Source of the DNA: Desulfomicrobium baculatum DSM 4028
GTDB lineage: Bacteria > Desulfobacterota > Desulfovibrionia > Desulfovibrionales > Desulfomicrobiaceae
Assembly (NCBI RefSeq): GCF_000023225.1
Contig: NC_013173.1
Span: 622,501-686,500 of the forward strand
Reading direction: 5' to 3'
Length of the DNA: 64,000 bases
Positions 35,289-43,118 of the stretch are shown piece after piece. Under the pieces are notes generated by a model. The model ran no database searches. It was not told the origin of the DNA and was given only the letters and a program-made list of their open reading frames with translations. A program made the translations under genes and the position numbers. The first letter of the stretch is position 1, and each line of letters starts with the position of its first letter.

Positions 35289-35295
35289 CGCGGCT

Positions 35296-35949
35296 GTGAT
35301 CGATCTGCATACCCATTCGAGCTTTAGCGACGGGGAACTGATCCCGGCTGAATTGGCGCGTCGGGCCAAGGTGGCCGGGTACCGGGCCATAGCCATCACC
35401 GACCACGCCGACGCCTCCAATATGGATTTTGCGTTGCCGCGCGTGGCCGCCATGGCGAAGGAGTATTCCATCTACATGGATATCGTCATTGTGGCGGGGG
35501 TCGAGCTGACGCACGTGCCGTCCGCCCTCATGGAGCAGGAGGTGCGCCGCGCCCGCGCTCTGGGCGCGGGAATTGTCGTGGCCCATGGAGAGACCATTGT
35601 CGAACCGGTGGAGGCAGGTACGAACCTTGCGGCCATCATGGCCGGCGTGGACGTGCTGGCCCATCCCGGGCTGATCACGGAAGAAGAGGTTCGGCTGGCG
35701 GCTGAAAAGGGCGTGCGGCTTGAAATCACGACCCGGGCCGGACACGGATACACCAATGGGCACGTCCTGGCCCTGGCCCGTGCGCATGGCGCCAAACTGG
35801 TTGTCAATAACGATGCCCATTCTTCGCGGGATCTGACCTGCGCGGAGCTGCGCCGCAAGATCGCGCTCGGGTGCGGCATGACCCCCGAAGAATATCGGCA
35901 GGCGGACGCAGAGGCCTGGGCTCTTGTGTCCCGGAGCCTTTGCCTGTAG
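35296..35949 (+). CDS. PHP-domain phosphoesterase
   Basis: 217 residues from a GTG start. IDLHTHSSFSDGELIP is PHP motif I (HxH), ITDHAD motif II, GVELTH motif III, and a later VNNDAHSSRDL motif IV. These residues bind two or three metal ions and hydrolyse phosphate esters, as in histidinol phosphatase or RNase AM/YciV. The ribosome-binding site is poor, so translation probably depends on coupling to the DUF151 gene. It lies ahead of tolQ with a possible promoter between. Confidence 0.88.
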   Translation: MIDLHTHSSFSDGELIPAELARRAKVAGYRAIAITDHADASNMDFALPRVAAMAKEYSIYMDIVIVAGVELTHVPSALMEQEVRRARALGAGIVVAHGETIVEPVEAGTNLAAIMAGVDVLAHPGLITEEEVRLAAEKGVRLEITTRAGHGYTNGHVLALARAHGAKLVVNNDAHSSRDLTCAELRRKIALGCGMTPEEYRQADAEAWALVSRSLCL

Positions 35950-35974
35950 TGAACCGAAAATTTGTTGTGCCCTA

Positions 35975-35980
35975 TATAAT
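35975..35980 (+). promoter_or_regulatory. Possible -10 of a tol promoter
   Basis: A perfect TATAAT lies 25 bases ahead of the tolQ start. The -35 region (ACCGAA-like) is poor, so this may be a weak internal promoter for tolQRAB-pal. Confidence 0.4.
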
Positions 35981-36004
35981 CTCGTAGTGTAAAAGGTGAC
36001 AGAT

Positions 36005-36796
36005 ATGGAAGCAGTAGCTCAAACGGGCGTTGTTGAGCAGATGAATGTTACGCAGCCGATCGATTCCATTCAATCTCTTGGCGCCGCCACGCAGCTCGGC
36101 GGTATGTCGCAGATGGGATTCTGGGACATGATTTCTAACGCGACCGTGGTTGTGCAGGGTGTCATGACCCTCTTGGCCATCATGTCGCTTATCAGCTGGT
36201 CGATCATTTTTTTCAAGATAATCCAGATCAATGTCGGGCGGCGTAAAGCCCTCCGCGAACGGGCGCTGTTCCAGAACGCCACGAATCTGGCCGACGGAGT
36301 GCAGACCTTGCGCGAGCAGGGCAACTCGGCCCTGTACCCCATAGCCAAGCGGGGCTTGCAGGAGTTTCGCCGCCTGGAGCAATCCGTCATTCATCCCAAC
36401 CTGAAGTTCCGCGTCGCCGGCGACAACCTGCGCCGGGTGCTCGAACAAGGGGTGAGCGAAGGGCTTGGAGAAATGTCCAGGTCTTTGTCCTTTTTGGCGA
36501 CATGTGCCAATGCGGCCCCGTTTATCGGTCTTTTCGGTACTGTCTGGGGCATCATGAACTCGTTTCATGCCATCGGACAGATGAAAACGGCGGCTCTGGC
36601 CGCAGTCGCGCCCGGTATTTCCGAGGCCCTTGTAGCCACTGCCATCGGTCTGGCCGTGGCCATTCCGGCGACCATCGCTTACAATACCTTTCTGGGCATG
36701 ATCACCACCGTGCATACGGAGATGGAGTGCTTCGCCAGCGAATTTTTGAATCGCGCCCAGCTTGAACTCCCATGGATGAACAAGCGGAGTGAATAA
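36005..36796 (+). CDS. tolQ: TolQ (MotA/TolQ/ExbB proton channel)
   Basis: 263 residues with three membrane helices. The first is near residues 47-75, with the other two in the conserved block from [20 protein letters not shown] to [13 protein letters not shown] near 180-235, the hallmark of the family. The N terminus is extended by about 40 residues of Q/M-rich sequence. TolQ with TolR uses the proton gradient to drive TolA and maintain the outer membrane at the division site. AAAAGGTGAC precedes the ATG at 36005. tolR begins 3 bases later. Confidence 0.93.
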   Translation: MEAVAQTGVVEQMNVTQPIDSIQSLGAATQLGGMSQMGFWDMISNATVVVQGVMTLLAIMSLISWSIIFFKIIQINVGRRKALRERALFQNATNLADGVQTLREQGNSALYPIAKRGLQEFRRLEQSVIHPNLKFRVAGDNLRRVLEQGVSEGLGEMSRSLSFLATCANAAPFIGLFGTVWGIMNSFHAIGQMKTAALAAVAPGISEALVATAIGLAVAIPATIAYNTFLGMITTVHTEMECFASEFLNRAQLELPWMNKRSE

Positions 36797-36799
36797 ATC

Positions 36800-37210
36800 A
36801 TGCAGGTAAATTCAGGAAAAGGCTTTCTGGCGGAGATCAACGTCACGCCTTTTGTGGACGTCATGCTGGTGCTGCTCATCATTTTCATGGTGACTGCGCC
36901 CATGCTGACCCAGGGTGTTGAAGTCGACCTGCCTGAAACCAAGGCTGTTGAGACCCTGCCTGAGGACAGCGACACTGTGGTGTTGCACGTGCTCAAAGAC
37001 GGGACCATCAAGCTCGACAAGTATGAGGTCAAGGTCGATGAACTGGGCAACTATCTCAAAAGAATGGAATTTGAGAAAGGGAAACTGCTTTATCTGCAGG
37101 CCGACAAGGATGTGGCGTACGGCGTTGTCGTCAAGGTGATGGCGGAAGTCAGGGCCGCAGGCGTGCAAAAGCTGGGAGTCGTGGCAGAACCTGAGGAAGA
37201 GAACCCCTAG
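36800..37210 (+). CDS. tolR: TolR (ExbD/TolR family)
   Basis: 136 residues. One membrane helix near residues 15-37 includes [20 protein letters not shown], where the Asp is the family's proton-coupling residue. The periplasmic domain follows. It works with TolQ. The start codon lies 3 bases after tolQ. The neighbouring TolA and TolB decide TolR rather than ExbD. Confidence 0.93.
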   Translation: MQVNSGKGFLAEINVTPFVDVMLVLLIIFMVTAPMLTQGVEVDLPETKAVETLPEDSDTVVLHVLKDGTIKLDKYEVKVDELGNYLKRMEFEKGKLLYLQADKDVAYGVVVKVMAEVRAAGVQKLGVVAEPEEENP

Positions 37211-37224
37211 GATAAGGCGTTTTT

Positions 37225-38199
37225 GTGTTTAATTCGCTACGTCATTTGAGTTGGGTTTTCTCCATTGTGCTGCATTTGGTCGTGCTGCTCGGCGGAGCCT
37301 ATGTGTCCACGGACACCCATATTAAACTTAATCTGAACAAAAGAATGTACGAGGTCGACCTGGTCGGCCCTCCGAATAAAGGCAAGCCGGGGGCCAAGAG
37401 CGCGCGCAAAAAGGCCCCCGAAGTCGCCGAGGCTCCTCAAAAACCCGAAGCCAAGGATGCCAAGACCGTAAAGGCTCCGGATGAGCCCAAAAAGCCGGAG
37501 AAGAAAGCTGCCCCAAGCGAGACAGCCAAGGCGATTCCTTCAGACACGGTGAACGCCACCAAGGTGGCCGAGGCCAAGCCCGAGGAGCCGAAGAAGCCGG
37601 AGCCGAAGAAGGAAGAGCCCAAAAAGGAAGAGCCGAAGAAGGAAGAACCCAAGAAGACCGCCAAGGAAGAACCGAAAAGCGAGCCGAAAGCCGAGAAGAA
37701 GCCGACCAAGGAAGAAATCCTGGCGCAGGCTCTGGGCGAGGCGACCAAGGTCGCCAAGTCTTCTACCAAGAGCGGGGCGGACGGAGCGGCGAAAGGCACT
37801 GCCACGAGCGGCTCCAAGGATGCCTTGGCCGATGCTCTGGCAGATCTTGGGCGCGAAGTCTCGGGGCGCGGCACGCGCGGGGACGGGACCGCCGAGGATG
37901 GCGATGGCGAAGGAGTGTCTTCGGGCAGTCTGGATCAATACTATGCCACGCAGGTCATTCGGGCCATTCGCCAGAATTGGAGATTTCCGCGTCTGTCGAA
38001 CGTTGTGCTGGCCACGACCGTTGAGCTCAAGGTGAACAAGGCCGGTGATATTCTGAGCTCGCGTATGCTGAACGGGTCCGGGCGGTCCGATTTTGACGCG
38101 TCGGTCATGCGCGCTATCGAGGATACCAAGAAATTGCCTCCTTTGCCTGAAACATTGGACGCGACTCTGGCCATAACATTTTATAATACGGAAAATTGA
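37225..38199 (+). CDS. tolA: TolA with TonB-like C-terminal domain
   Basis: 324 residues from a GTG start. One helix (about residues 5-25) anchors it in the inner membrane. Residues about 50-170 are a K/E/P/A-rich spacer with tandem units of KKEEPKKEEP (near 37600-37660) that would span the periplasm. The last about 90 residues are a TonB/TolA C-terminal fold with QVIRAIRQNWRFP, which contacts TolB/Pal. The DNA repeat of KEEP codons could expand or shrink by slippage. Confidence 0.9.
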   Translation: MFNSLRHLSWVFSIVLHLVVLLGGAYVSTDTHIKLNLNKRMYEVDLVGPPNKGKPGAKSARKKAPEVAEAPQKPEAKDAKTVKAPDEPKKPEKKAAPSETAKAIPSDTVNATKVAEAKPEEPKKPEPKKEEPKKEEPKKEEPKKTAKEEPKSEPKAEKKPTKEEILAQALGEATKVAKSSTKSGADGAAKGTATSGSKDALADALADLGREVSGRGTRGDGTAEDGDGEGVSSGSLDQYYATQVIRAIRQNWRFPRLSNVVLATTVELKVNKAGDILSSRMLNGSGRSDFDASVMRAIEDTKKLPPLPETLDATLAITFYNTEN

Positions 38200-38212
38200 G
38201 CAGGAGCCTGTC

Positions 38213-39532
38213 TTGATAAAAAAAATCCTTCTCATTCTGCTGGCGCTGCTGGCGTTCTCCGCGTCTGCCCTGGCCGCCGGAGTGCTGAACATCGACATTT
38301 ATGGACCGGGACAGTCCCGGGTCAATCTTTTCGTGGCCGAGGCGCTGTCCAAGGACGGTTCGGGCCCGGTGGGAGCCATCCCCGGCAACGCGCCGTCGGA
38401 ATTGCAGCAGCGCATTCATGCCAACTGCGCCTTTTTGCCATTTTTCAACATGCTCTCCGGAAAGGATATCGTCGGTGGCCCCAATCCCGGCGGCTATGTG
38501 GCGCAGAGCATCGACTTCAACAAGTTTCAGCTCGCGCGCACCGACGTGCTGGTCACGGCTGCCTGGGCGCCCCGCCCTGGCGGAGTCGGCGAGGTGGAGC
38601 TGCGCGCCTATGAGGTCTACACGGGCCGCCTGATTGTGGGCAAAGGCTATGGCGTAGCGAACAATCAACAGATTCCCGAGGTGGCGGCGCGGTTTTGCGC
38701 GGACCTGATGGAGGCTTTGACCGGGCAGGGGGATTTCTTCCGTTCGAACATCGCCTTCGTCAAGAAGGAAGGGCAGCGCAAGCAGGTTTACATGGCCACG
38801 GCCCAGGGCCTCAATCTGCAGAAGATCACCAACCTGGACGGGATCGCGGTCAGTCCTGCCTGGTCCCACGACGGTCAAAAGCTGGTTTTTGTCTTTCTGG
38901 ACAAGAAGTATCACAATCTGTGCGTCTGGGATCGACAGACCAGAACCCTGGATAAAAAGAGGCTCCCCGGAAATACCCTTATCGCGCCTGCCTTCACCAA
39001 GACCGGCAATGTGGCGATCAGTCTCGACATGCGCGGAAATCCGGACATTTACGAGCTGAATTCCGAATACAAGGTCGTGCGTCCTCTCGAGGAGAACTGG
39101 GGTATTGACATCGGGCCGGATTTTGATCGGTCTGGCGAGAAAATGGTGTTTGTTTCCAATAGGTTAGGAAATCCGCATGTATTTTTGAAAAATATGGTCA
39201 CAGGACAGAGCAAACGCATCTCCCTGACTGGAAAATACAATACCGGTCCAAGCATCAGTCCCGACGGTTCTCAGGTTGTTTTTGCCCAGATGGTGAACGG
39301 AAATCATAAATTATTTCTGGTGGATTTGGCTTCCGGGCACGAGCGCCAGTTGACATTTGGCCCCGGTAGTGATGAAGATCCCACTTGGTCTCCTGATGGT
39401 TATTTCATAGCTTTTGCGTCAAACAGATCCGGCCCGAGCAAGATCTACCTGACGACCAAACATGGAGACGAACCTATTTTGATTCCAACCGGACCAGGGG
39501 AAGCTACTTCTCCGGCCTGGGGGAAATTATAG
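38213..39532 (+). CDS. tolB: TolB beta-propeller
   Basis: 439 residues with an N-terminal signal peptide (LLILLALLAFSASALA). A TolB N-terminal alpha/beta domain comes first, then PD40 propeller repeats (AVSPAWSHDGQKLVFV, PSISPDGSQVVFAQ, DPTWSPDGYFIAFASNRSG). It is periplasmic and binds Pal and TolA. The only start in good register with AGGAG is TTG at 38213, giving MIKKILL. This is a rare start codon and may keep expression low. Pal follows. Confidence 0.93.
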   Translation: MIKKILLILLALLAFSASALAAGVLNIDIYGPGQSRVNLFVAEALSKDGSGPVGAIPGNAPSELQQRIHANCAFLPFFNMLSGKDIVGGPNPGGYVAQSIDFNKFQLARTDVLVTAAWAPRPGGVGEVELRAYEVYTGRLIVGKGYGVANNQQIPEVAARFCADLMEALTGQGDFFRSNIAFVKKEGQRKQVYMATAQGLNLQKITNLDGIAVSPAWSHDGQKLVFVFLDKKYHNLCVWDRQTRTLDKKRLPGNTLIAPAFTKTGNVAISLDMRGNPDIYELNSEYKVVRPLEENWGIDIGPDFDRSGEKMVFVSNRLGNPHVFLKNMVTGQSKRISLTGKYNTGPSISPDGSQVVFAQMVNGNHKLFLVDLASGHERQLTFGPGSDEDPTWSPDGYFIAFASNRSGPSKIYLTTKHGDEPILIPTGPGEATSPAWGKL

Positions 39533-39571
39533 TGGCTGAGGCGTGTTTTTTTTTCGTTAATGGAGGAAGTT

Positions 39572-40111
39572 ATGAAGAAGTTAGGCGTTTTTGGATTGAT
39601 CGTTTTGGTTTTTTGTTTGGCCATGGCTGGCGGTTGCTCCAAAAAAGTGAGCTCCACCCCTGCTGGCGCGACTGCTGCTGGCGCTGGAGACGGTTCCGGT
39701 GCACAGGGTGGTTTGACCGCAGAGCAGCTCGAAGCGCAGCGCCTTGCTGAATTGCAGCGTCAGGCTATCGAAAAGATTGGTGCAGACAAGATTTATTTTG
39801 CTTTTGATTCTAACGAGTTGACTCAGGAATCCCGCCAGGTTTTGACGGATAAGGCCGAGCTGTTGAAGGCCAATCCTGCACTGTCCCTGCTGATCGAAGG
39901 ACATTGCGACGAACGCGGAACCAACGAGTACAACTTGGCTCTTGGCGAGCGCAGAGCCCGTGCTGCGTATGAATTCCTGGTCCTGCTGGGAATTGATTCG
40001 TCCAAGTTGCAGATCATCAGCTACGGCGAAGAATACCCCGCTGTTCAGGGTTCCAACGAAGACGCTTGGGGCAAGAACAGACGCGACGAATTCAAAGCCA
40101 GTGCTAACTAG
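39572..40111 (+). CDS. pal: Peptidoglycan-associated lipoprotein
   Basis: 179 residues. The signal ends in a lipobox AGGC (Cys near residue 22). The C-terminal OmpA-like domain has IYFAFDSNELTQESRQVLTDKA, IEGHCDERGTNEYNLALGERRA and ISYGEEYP, with the peptidoglycan-binding Asp and Arg. It anchors the outer membrane to the wall and binds TolB. GGAGG precedes the ATG at 39572. Last gene of the tol operon, with tandem terminators. Confidence 0.95.
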   Translation: MKKLGVFGLIVLVFCLAMAGGCSKKVSSTPAGATAAGAGDGSGAQGGLTAEQLEAQRLAELQRQAIEKIGADKIYFAFDSNELTQESRQVLTDKAELLKANPALSLLIEGHCDERGTNEYNLALGERRARAAYEFLVLLGIDSSKLQIISYGEEYPAVQGSNEDAWGKNRRDEFKASAN

Positions 40112-40128
40112 TTTTAATTGAATTCTAA

Positions 40129-40180
40129 AGGTTGGGGCAATCCCACCCTTTTTTAAGCCCCGGTTCGCCGGGGCTTTTTT
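40129..40180 (+). terminator. Tandem terminators of the tol-pal operon
   Basis: First hairpin 40129-40154: imperfect GGTTGGG/TCCCACC stem with T6. Second hairpin 40155-40180: perfect AAGCCCCGG/CCGGGGCTT with T6. Confidence 0.85.
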
Positions 40181-40209
40181 CGTGGTGCGCCCGGGAGGGC
40201 GCCTGATGA

Positions 40210-40310
40210 GTTGGAGCTTTGGGAGTGATGGGAGCTATGGGAGTGATGGGAGCTATGGGAGTGATGGGAGCTAGGAGCTATGAGAGTGATGGGAGGCATG
40301 GGACGTATGG
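40210..40310. repeat. 9-base tandem repeat array (ATGGGAGNN)
   Basis: About 11 units of consensus ATGGGAGTG or ATGGGAGCT, alternating so that a perfect 18-base unit recurs about three times. The array is broken by one 7-base unit (AGGAGCT) and decays to the right. From 40365 to 40405 the opposite strand carries weaker copies (ATGGGAGTC type). No protein of this region resembles anything known. Confidence 0.85.
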
Positions 40311-40409
40311 TGCCGATCAAGAATGGCCATCCTCAATCCATGGGTCTCAGAAGCCATATACGCCTCATCGAACCCATGACTCCCATCAGTTCCATTCTTC
40401 CCATTCTCT

Positions 40410-42506
40410 TTAGTCCAGCCTGACCTTCCAGCGTTTTTCAAGCACATCCTGAGGCAGTTCCCAGATGTGTTCGTGCAGTTTTTTCATACGCTGTCCGTCA
40501 TACAGGAGTTCTTTCTTTTCTTTCTTGCTGAGCGCCTGGGGGCCGTTGTCCATGGCTTTATCCAGGATGCCGTCGCGGCGTCGTTCTATATCCGGGGACA
40601 GGGCGCGTGATCCGCGCAGCAGGCTGAGGTGCAATGTGTTGACTCTCGGAACCACGGCCGCTCTCAGAAATCCCTCCTCGGGTGGAATGCCGAAACTGGT
40701 TCTGTCTTCGGCGATGCTCTGCATATAGTTTCCTATATCCTCGTATTCGCGAGGCAGCCGGACTTCTTCCGGCGTCGTGAAGATCCGCATGCTGCGGAAA
40801 ATTCGGCCAAGTTCGGCCCGGCTGGTGAGCATGGAGACCGGAATGGAGAGCAGCAGGGAAATGACCAGTGGCGAACTCCACCAGAAAAAGACCCGGTTGA
40901 TCTGAAACATGGCCACTCCCCAGATAAGGCCTAGCAGCGTTCCGCCGCCGTGGAAGCGCAGGGCGTCCCAGAAGCGCGTGCCTTCGTCGTCGCGCTGCTG
41001 TGTGCCCCAGCCGATGCCCATGCCCATGAGGGTCAGGAAAACGTACTTGCTGTGAAAGAGCATTCGCACCGGGGCCAGCAAGGTGGACAGGACGACCTCT
41101 GTCAGGATGCTCCCGCACAGGGCGAAAAATCCGCCGAACTGTTTGCGACGCCCTTTGATGAGAGCCAGGAGCAGGGCGCAGACCTTGGGCAGGAAAAGAA
41201 TCACGGCCGTGCCCGCCAAGAGCAGCAGTGCCGGCGTGGGATCCCAGACGGGCCAGACGGGGAAGAGGGATTTGGAGGGCGTGAAGTAGTCGGGCTGGAC
41301 CATGGCCTCGGTCACTGCCGCCGCAGTAGCCAGGGCCAGGAACAGAAACCAGAGCAGGGCCGAGCCGTACGCCATGACCCCGTTCAGAAAGAGGGCGCGG
41401 TGACCGGGAAAGATGCCGCGGGTGAAGACCAGCCGCAGATGCTGCAGGTTGCCCTGGCACCAGCGGCGATCGCGCTTGAGTTCCGTCAGCAGATTGGGCG
41501 GAACCTCCTCGTAGCTGCCCTCAAGATCATAGGCCAGCCAGACCGAGTATCCGGCACGGCGCATGAGGGCGGATTCCACAAAGTCATGGGAAAGGATGTC
41601 GCCGCCCAGCGGCGGTTTGCCCGGCAAGCGCGTCAGGGCGCAATGCTTCATGAAGGGCTTGACCCGGATAATGGCGTTGTGTCCCCAGAACTGCGCGTCT
41701 CCCAAAAACCAGTGGTGCAGGCCTGCCGCGTACATGGGCCCATAGGCCCTGTTGGCGAACTGCTGGGCGCGGGCGATGAGGGTCTCGCGACCTGTGCAGG
41801 CCGGAGCTGTCTGCAGGATGCCGACGTTGCGCCTGCGTTCCATGATGCGCACCATGCGGATGAGCGTTTCGCCGGACATGACGGAGTCGGCGTCAAAGAC
41901 GATCATGTAGGTGTAATGGGCGCCGTAGCGGCGGCAGAAATCGGCGACGTTGCCGCTTTTGCGTTTCAGATTGACGCGCCGACGACGGTAGAAAATGTGA
42001 CCATGCGCGGAGAGGTCATCGCATAGCCTGCTCCAGGCCGCCTGTTCCTGCACCCAGCGGTCCGGATCGTTCGAATCGCTCAGGATGTGAATGTCGAACC
42101 TGTCCGCCGCGCCAAGCCTGACCAGGGAGCGCCAGACGGCCTGGATGCCGGCCATGATCCGTTCCGGGTCCTCGTTGCAGACGGGGAAGAGGATGGCGGT
42201 CTTGACGTGAGCGCGGATGGGCGCGTCGAGTTCCCCGCGCGAGCGTGTCACGGCGAAGCGGTCGTCTTTTTTGAGCAGGGTCCAGAATCCGGCCAGGGCA
42301 GTCCAGAAACCGAGCGAGATCCAGATGAAAAGCACGCAATAGACAAAGATGATGCTCGCTTCGAGATAGGTGGTGCCCCGGTGCGGGAGGAGCGAACCCA
42401 TGACGCTGGCGGCAACCAGGGCCGGAGTCAGGACCAGGATCAGGAGAAGAAGTCTGCGACGGCTGGCGATCTTGCGCCAGGGTTCGTTCAAAAATTCTCG
42501 TTTCAT
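40410..42506 (-). CDS. opgH: Periplasmic glucan glucosyltransferase OpgH (short form)
   Basis: 698 residues, about 150 shorter than the E. coli protein because the N-terminal cytoplasmic part is missing. Two helices lie near residues 20-75. The GT2 domain follows, with TAILFPVCNEDPERIMAGIQA, IVFDADSVMSG (DxD-like), VGILQTAP, LSHDFVESALMRRAGYSVW and the processive motif RDRRWCQGNLQHLR. More helices follow at about 370-560. It makes the beta-1,2-linked backbone of osmoregulated glucans from UDP-glucose. AAGGAAC precedes the start. It lies third in opgG-small protein-opgH. Confidence 0.92.
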   Translation of the reverse strand: MKREFLNEPWRKIASRRRLLLLILVLTPALVAASVMGSLLPHRGTTYLEASIIFVYCVLFIWISLGFWTALAGFWTLLKKDDRFAVTRSRGELDAPIRAHVKTAILFPVCNEDPERIMAGIQAVWRSLVRLGAADRFDIHILSDSNDPDRWVQEQAAWSRLCDDLSAHGHIFYRRRRVNLKRKSGNVADFCRRYGAHYTYMIVFDADSVMSGETLIRMVRIMERRRNVGILQTAPACTGRETLIARAQQFANRAYGPMYAAGLHHWFLGDAQFWGHNAIIRVKPFMKHCALTRLPGKPPLGGDILSHDFVESALMRRAGYSVWLAYDLEGSYEEVPPNLLTELKRDRRWCQGNLQHLRLVFTRGIFPGHRALFLNGVMAYGSALLWFLFLALATAAAVTEAMVQPDYFTPSKSLFPVWPVWDPTPALLLLAGTAVILFLPKVCALLLALIKGRRKQFGGFFALCGSILTEVVLSTLLAPVRMLFHSKYVFLTLMGMGIGWGTQQRDDEGTRFWDALRFHGGGTLLGLIWGVAMFQINRVFFWWSSPLVISLLLSIPVSMLTSRAELGRIFRSMRIFTTPEEVRLPREYEDIGNYMQSIAEDRTSFGIPPEEGFLRAAVVPRVNTLHLSLLRGSRALSPDIERRRDGILDKAMDNGPQALSKKEKKELLYDGQRMKKLHEHIWELPQDVLEKRWKVRLD

Positions 42507-42623
42507 GAAGTTCCTTGGTGAAGCGGCCGGACCATGGCGACTTAAGGCATGGCGCGGCTTTATGAAAGTCCGGGCAATCCGCCTGGCGAGTGTTATAAAA
42601 AAACGAAGTTGCGTAAACCGTTG

Positions 42624-43118
42624 CTAGCGCAAGGTCGCGTCGAGAATATAGAGTCCTGCGAGCAGGAGCGCGTACTGAAAAATATCGATCAGGCGCGTGT
42701 TGAAAAAGTACGCGGTCATGCTCCAAAGAGGCCGCCCAAGGCGCAAAAACACGCGCACCCAGGGCCGCCTGTCCATCTCTTCGGGTTTCATGTGCATGCG
42801 TTGCAGTGGTGGTCCCGGCACCACGAAAAGAGGAATCGGCTGTTCGGCCAGGAGCTCCCGGAGGATGGTCATGGCTCTGGCTTCGGCCTGGGACGGGTTG
42901 TTGCCGGGGTCTTCCGCCAGCGCGGTCAGCGTCATCAGGGCCAGTTCGTGGCGGCTTTTCTCCGGCAACGGAAGATGCCGCAGATAGGCCGCGATCCTGC
43001 GGCCCGCTGCTTCCAGCCTGGTCTCGAGGATCGTGGCCGCTGTCTCGACTGGAGGGCGGAAGACGCCTGAATTGCAGGCGTCGTACGGCAGAGGAGGCTC
43101 CGTGGTTTTGTTTTTCAT
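42624..43118 (-). CDS. Small membrane protein between opgG and opgH
   Basis: 164 residues, not clearly recognised. The first 130 residues are hydrophilic and helical. A single helix lies near the C terminus (FQYALLLAGLYIL). The stretch PPLQRMHMKPEEMDRRPWVR resembles the R-x-x-M-x-P...R segment of the N-terminal tail of full-length OpgH, so it may supply the part missing from the short OpgH. Its ATG overlaps the opgG stop by one base (TGATG), so it is co-translated. A 117-base gap separates it from opgH. Confidence 0.75.
   Translation of the reverse strand: MKNKTTEPPLPYDACNSGVFRPPVETAATILETRLEAAGRRIAAYLRHLPLPEKSRHELALMTLTALAEDPGNNPSQAEARAMTILRELLAEQPIPLFVVPGPPLQRMHMKPEEMDRRPWVRVFLRLGRPLWSMTAYFFNTRLIDIFQYALLLAGLYILDATLR

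Noticed and set aside
36800-37210. ExbD rather than TolR
   Set aside because: Neighbouring TolA, TolB and Pal make the Tol system the better reading.
40210-40310. Possible CRISPR array
   Set aside because: Units are 9 bases with no spacers, and no cas gene is in the window.
40219-40413. Small plus-strand frame beginning with MGVMGAMG repeats
   Set aside because: It is just the translation of the 9-bp tandem array and its degenerate right flank, with no convincing ribosome-binding site and no conserved domain.
42507-42623. Frameshift splitting one long opgH
   Set aside because: The upstream gene ends in a helix and a stop, there are 117 non-coding bases, and opgH has its own AAGGAAC site, so two separate genes fit better.
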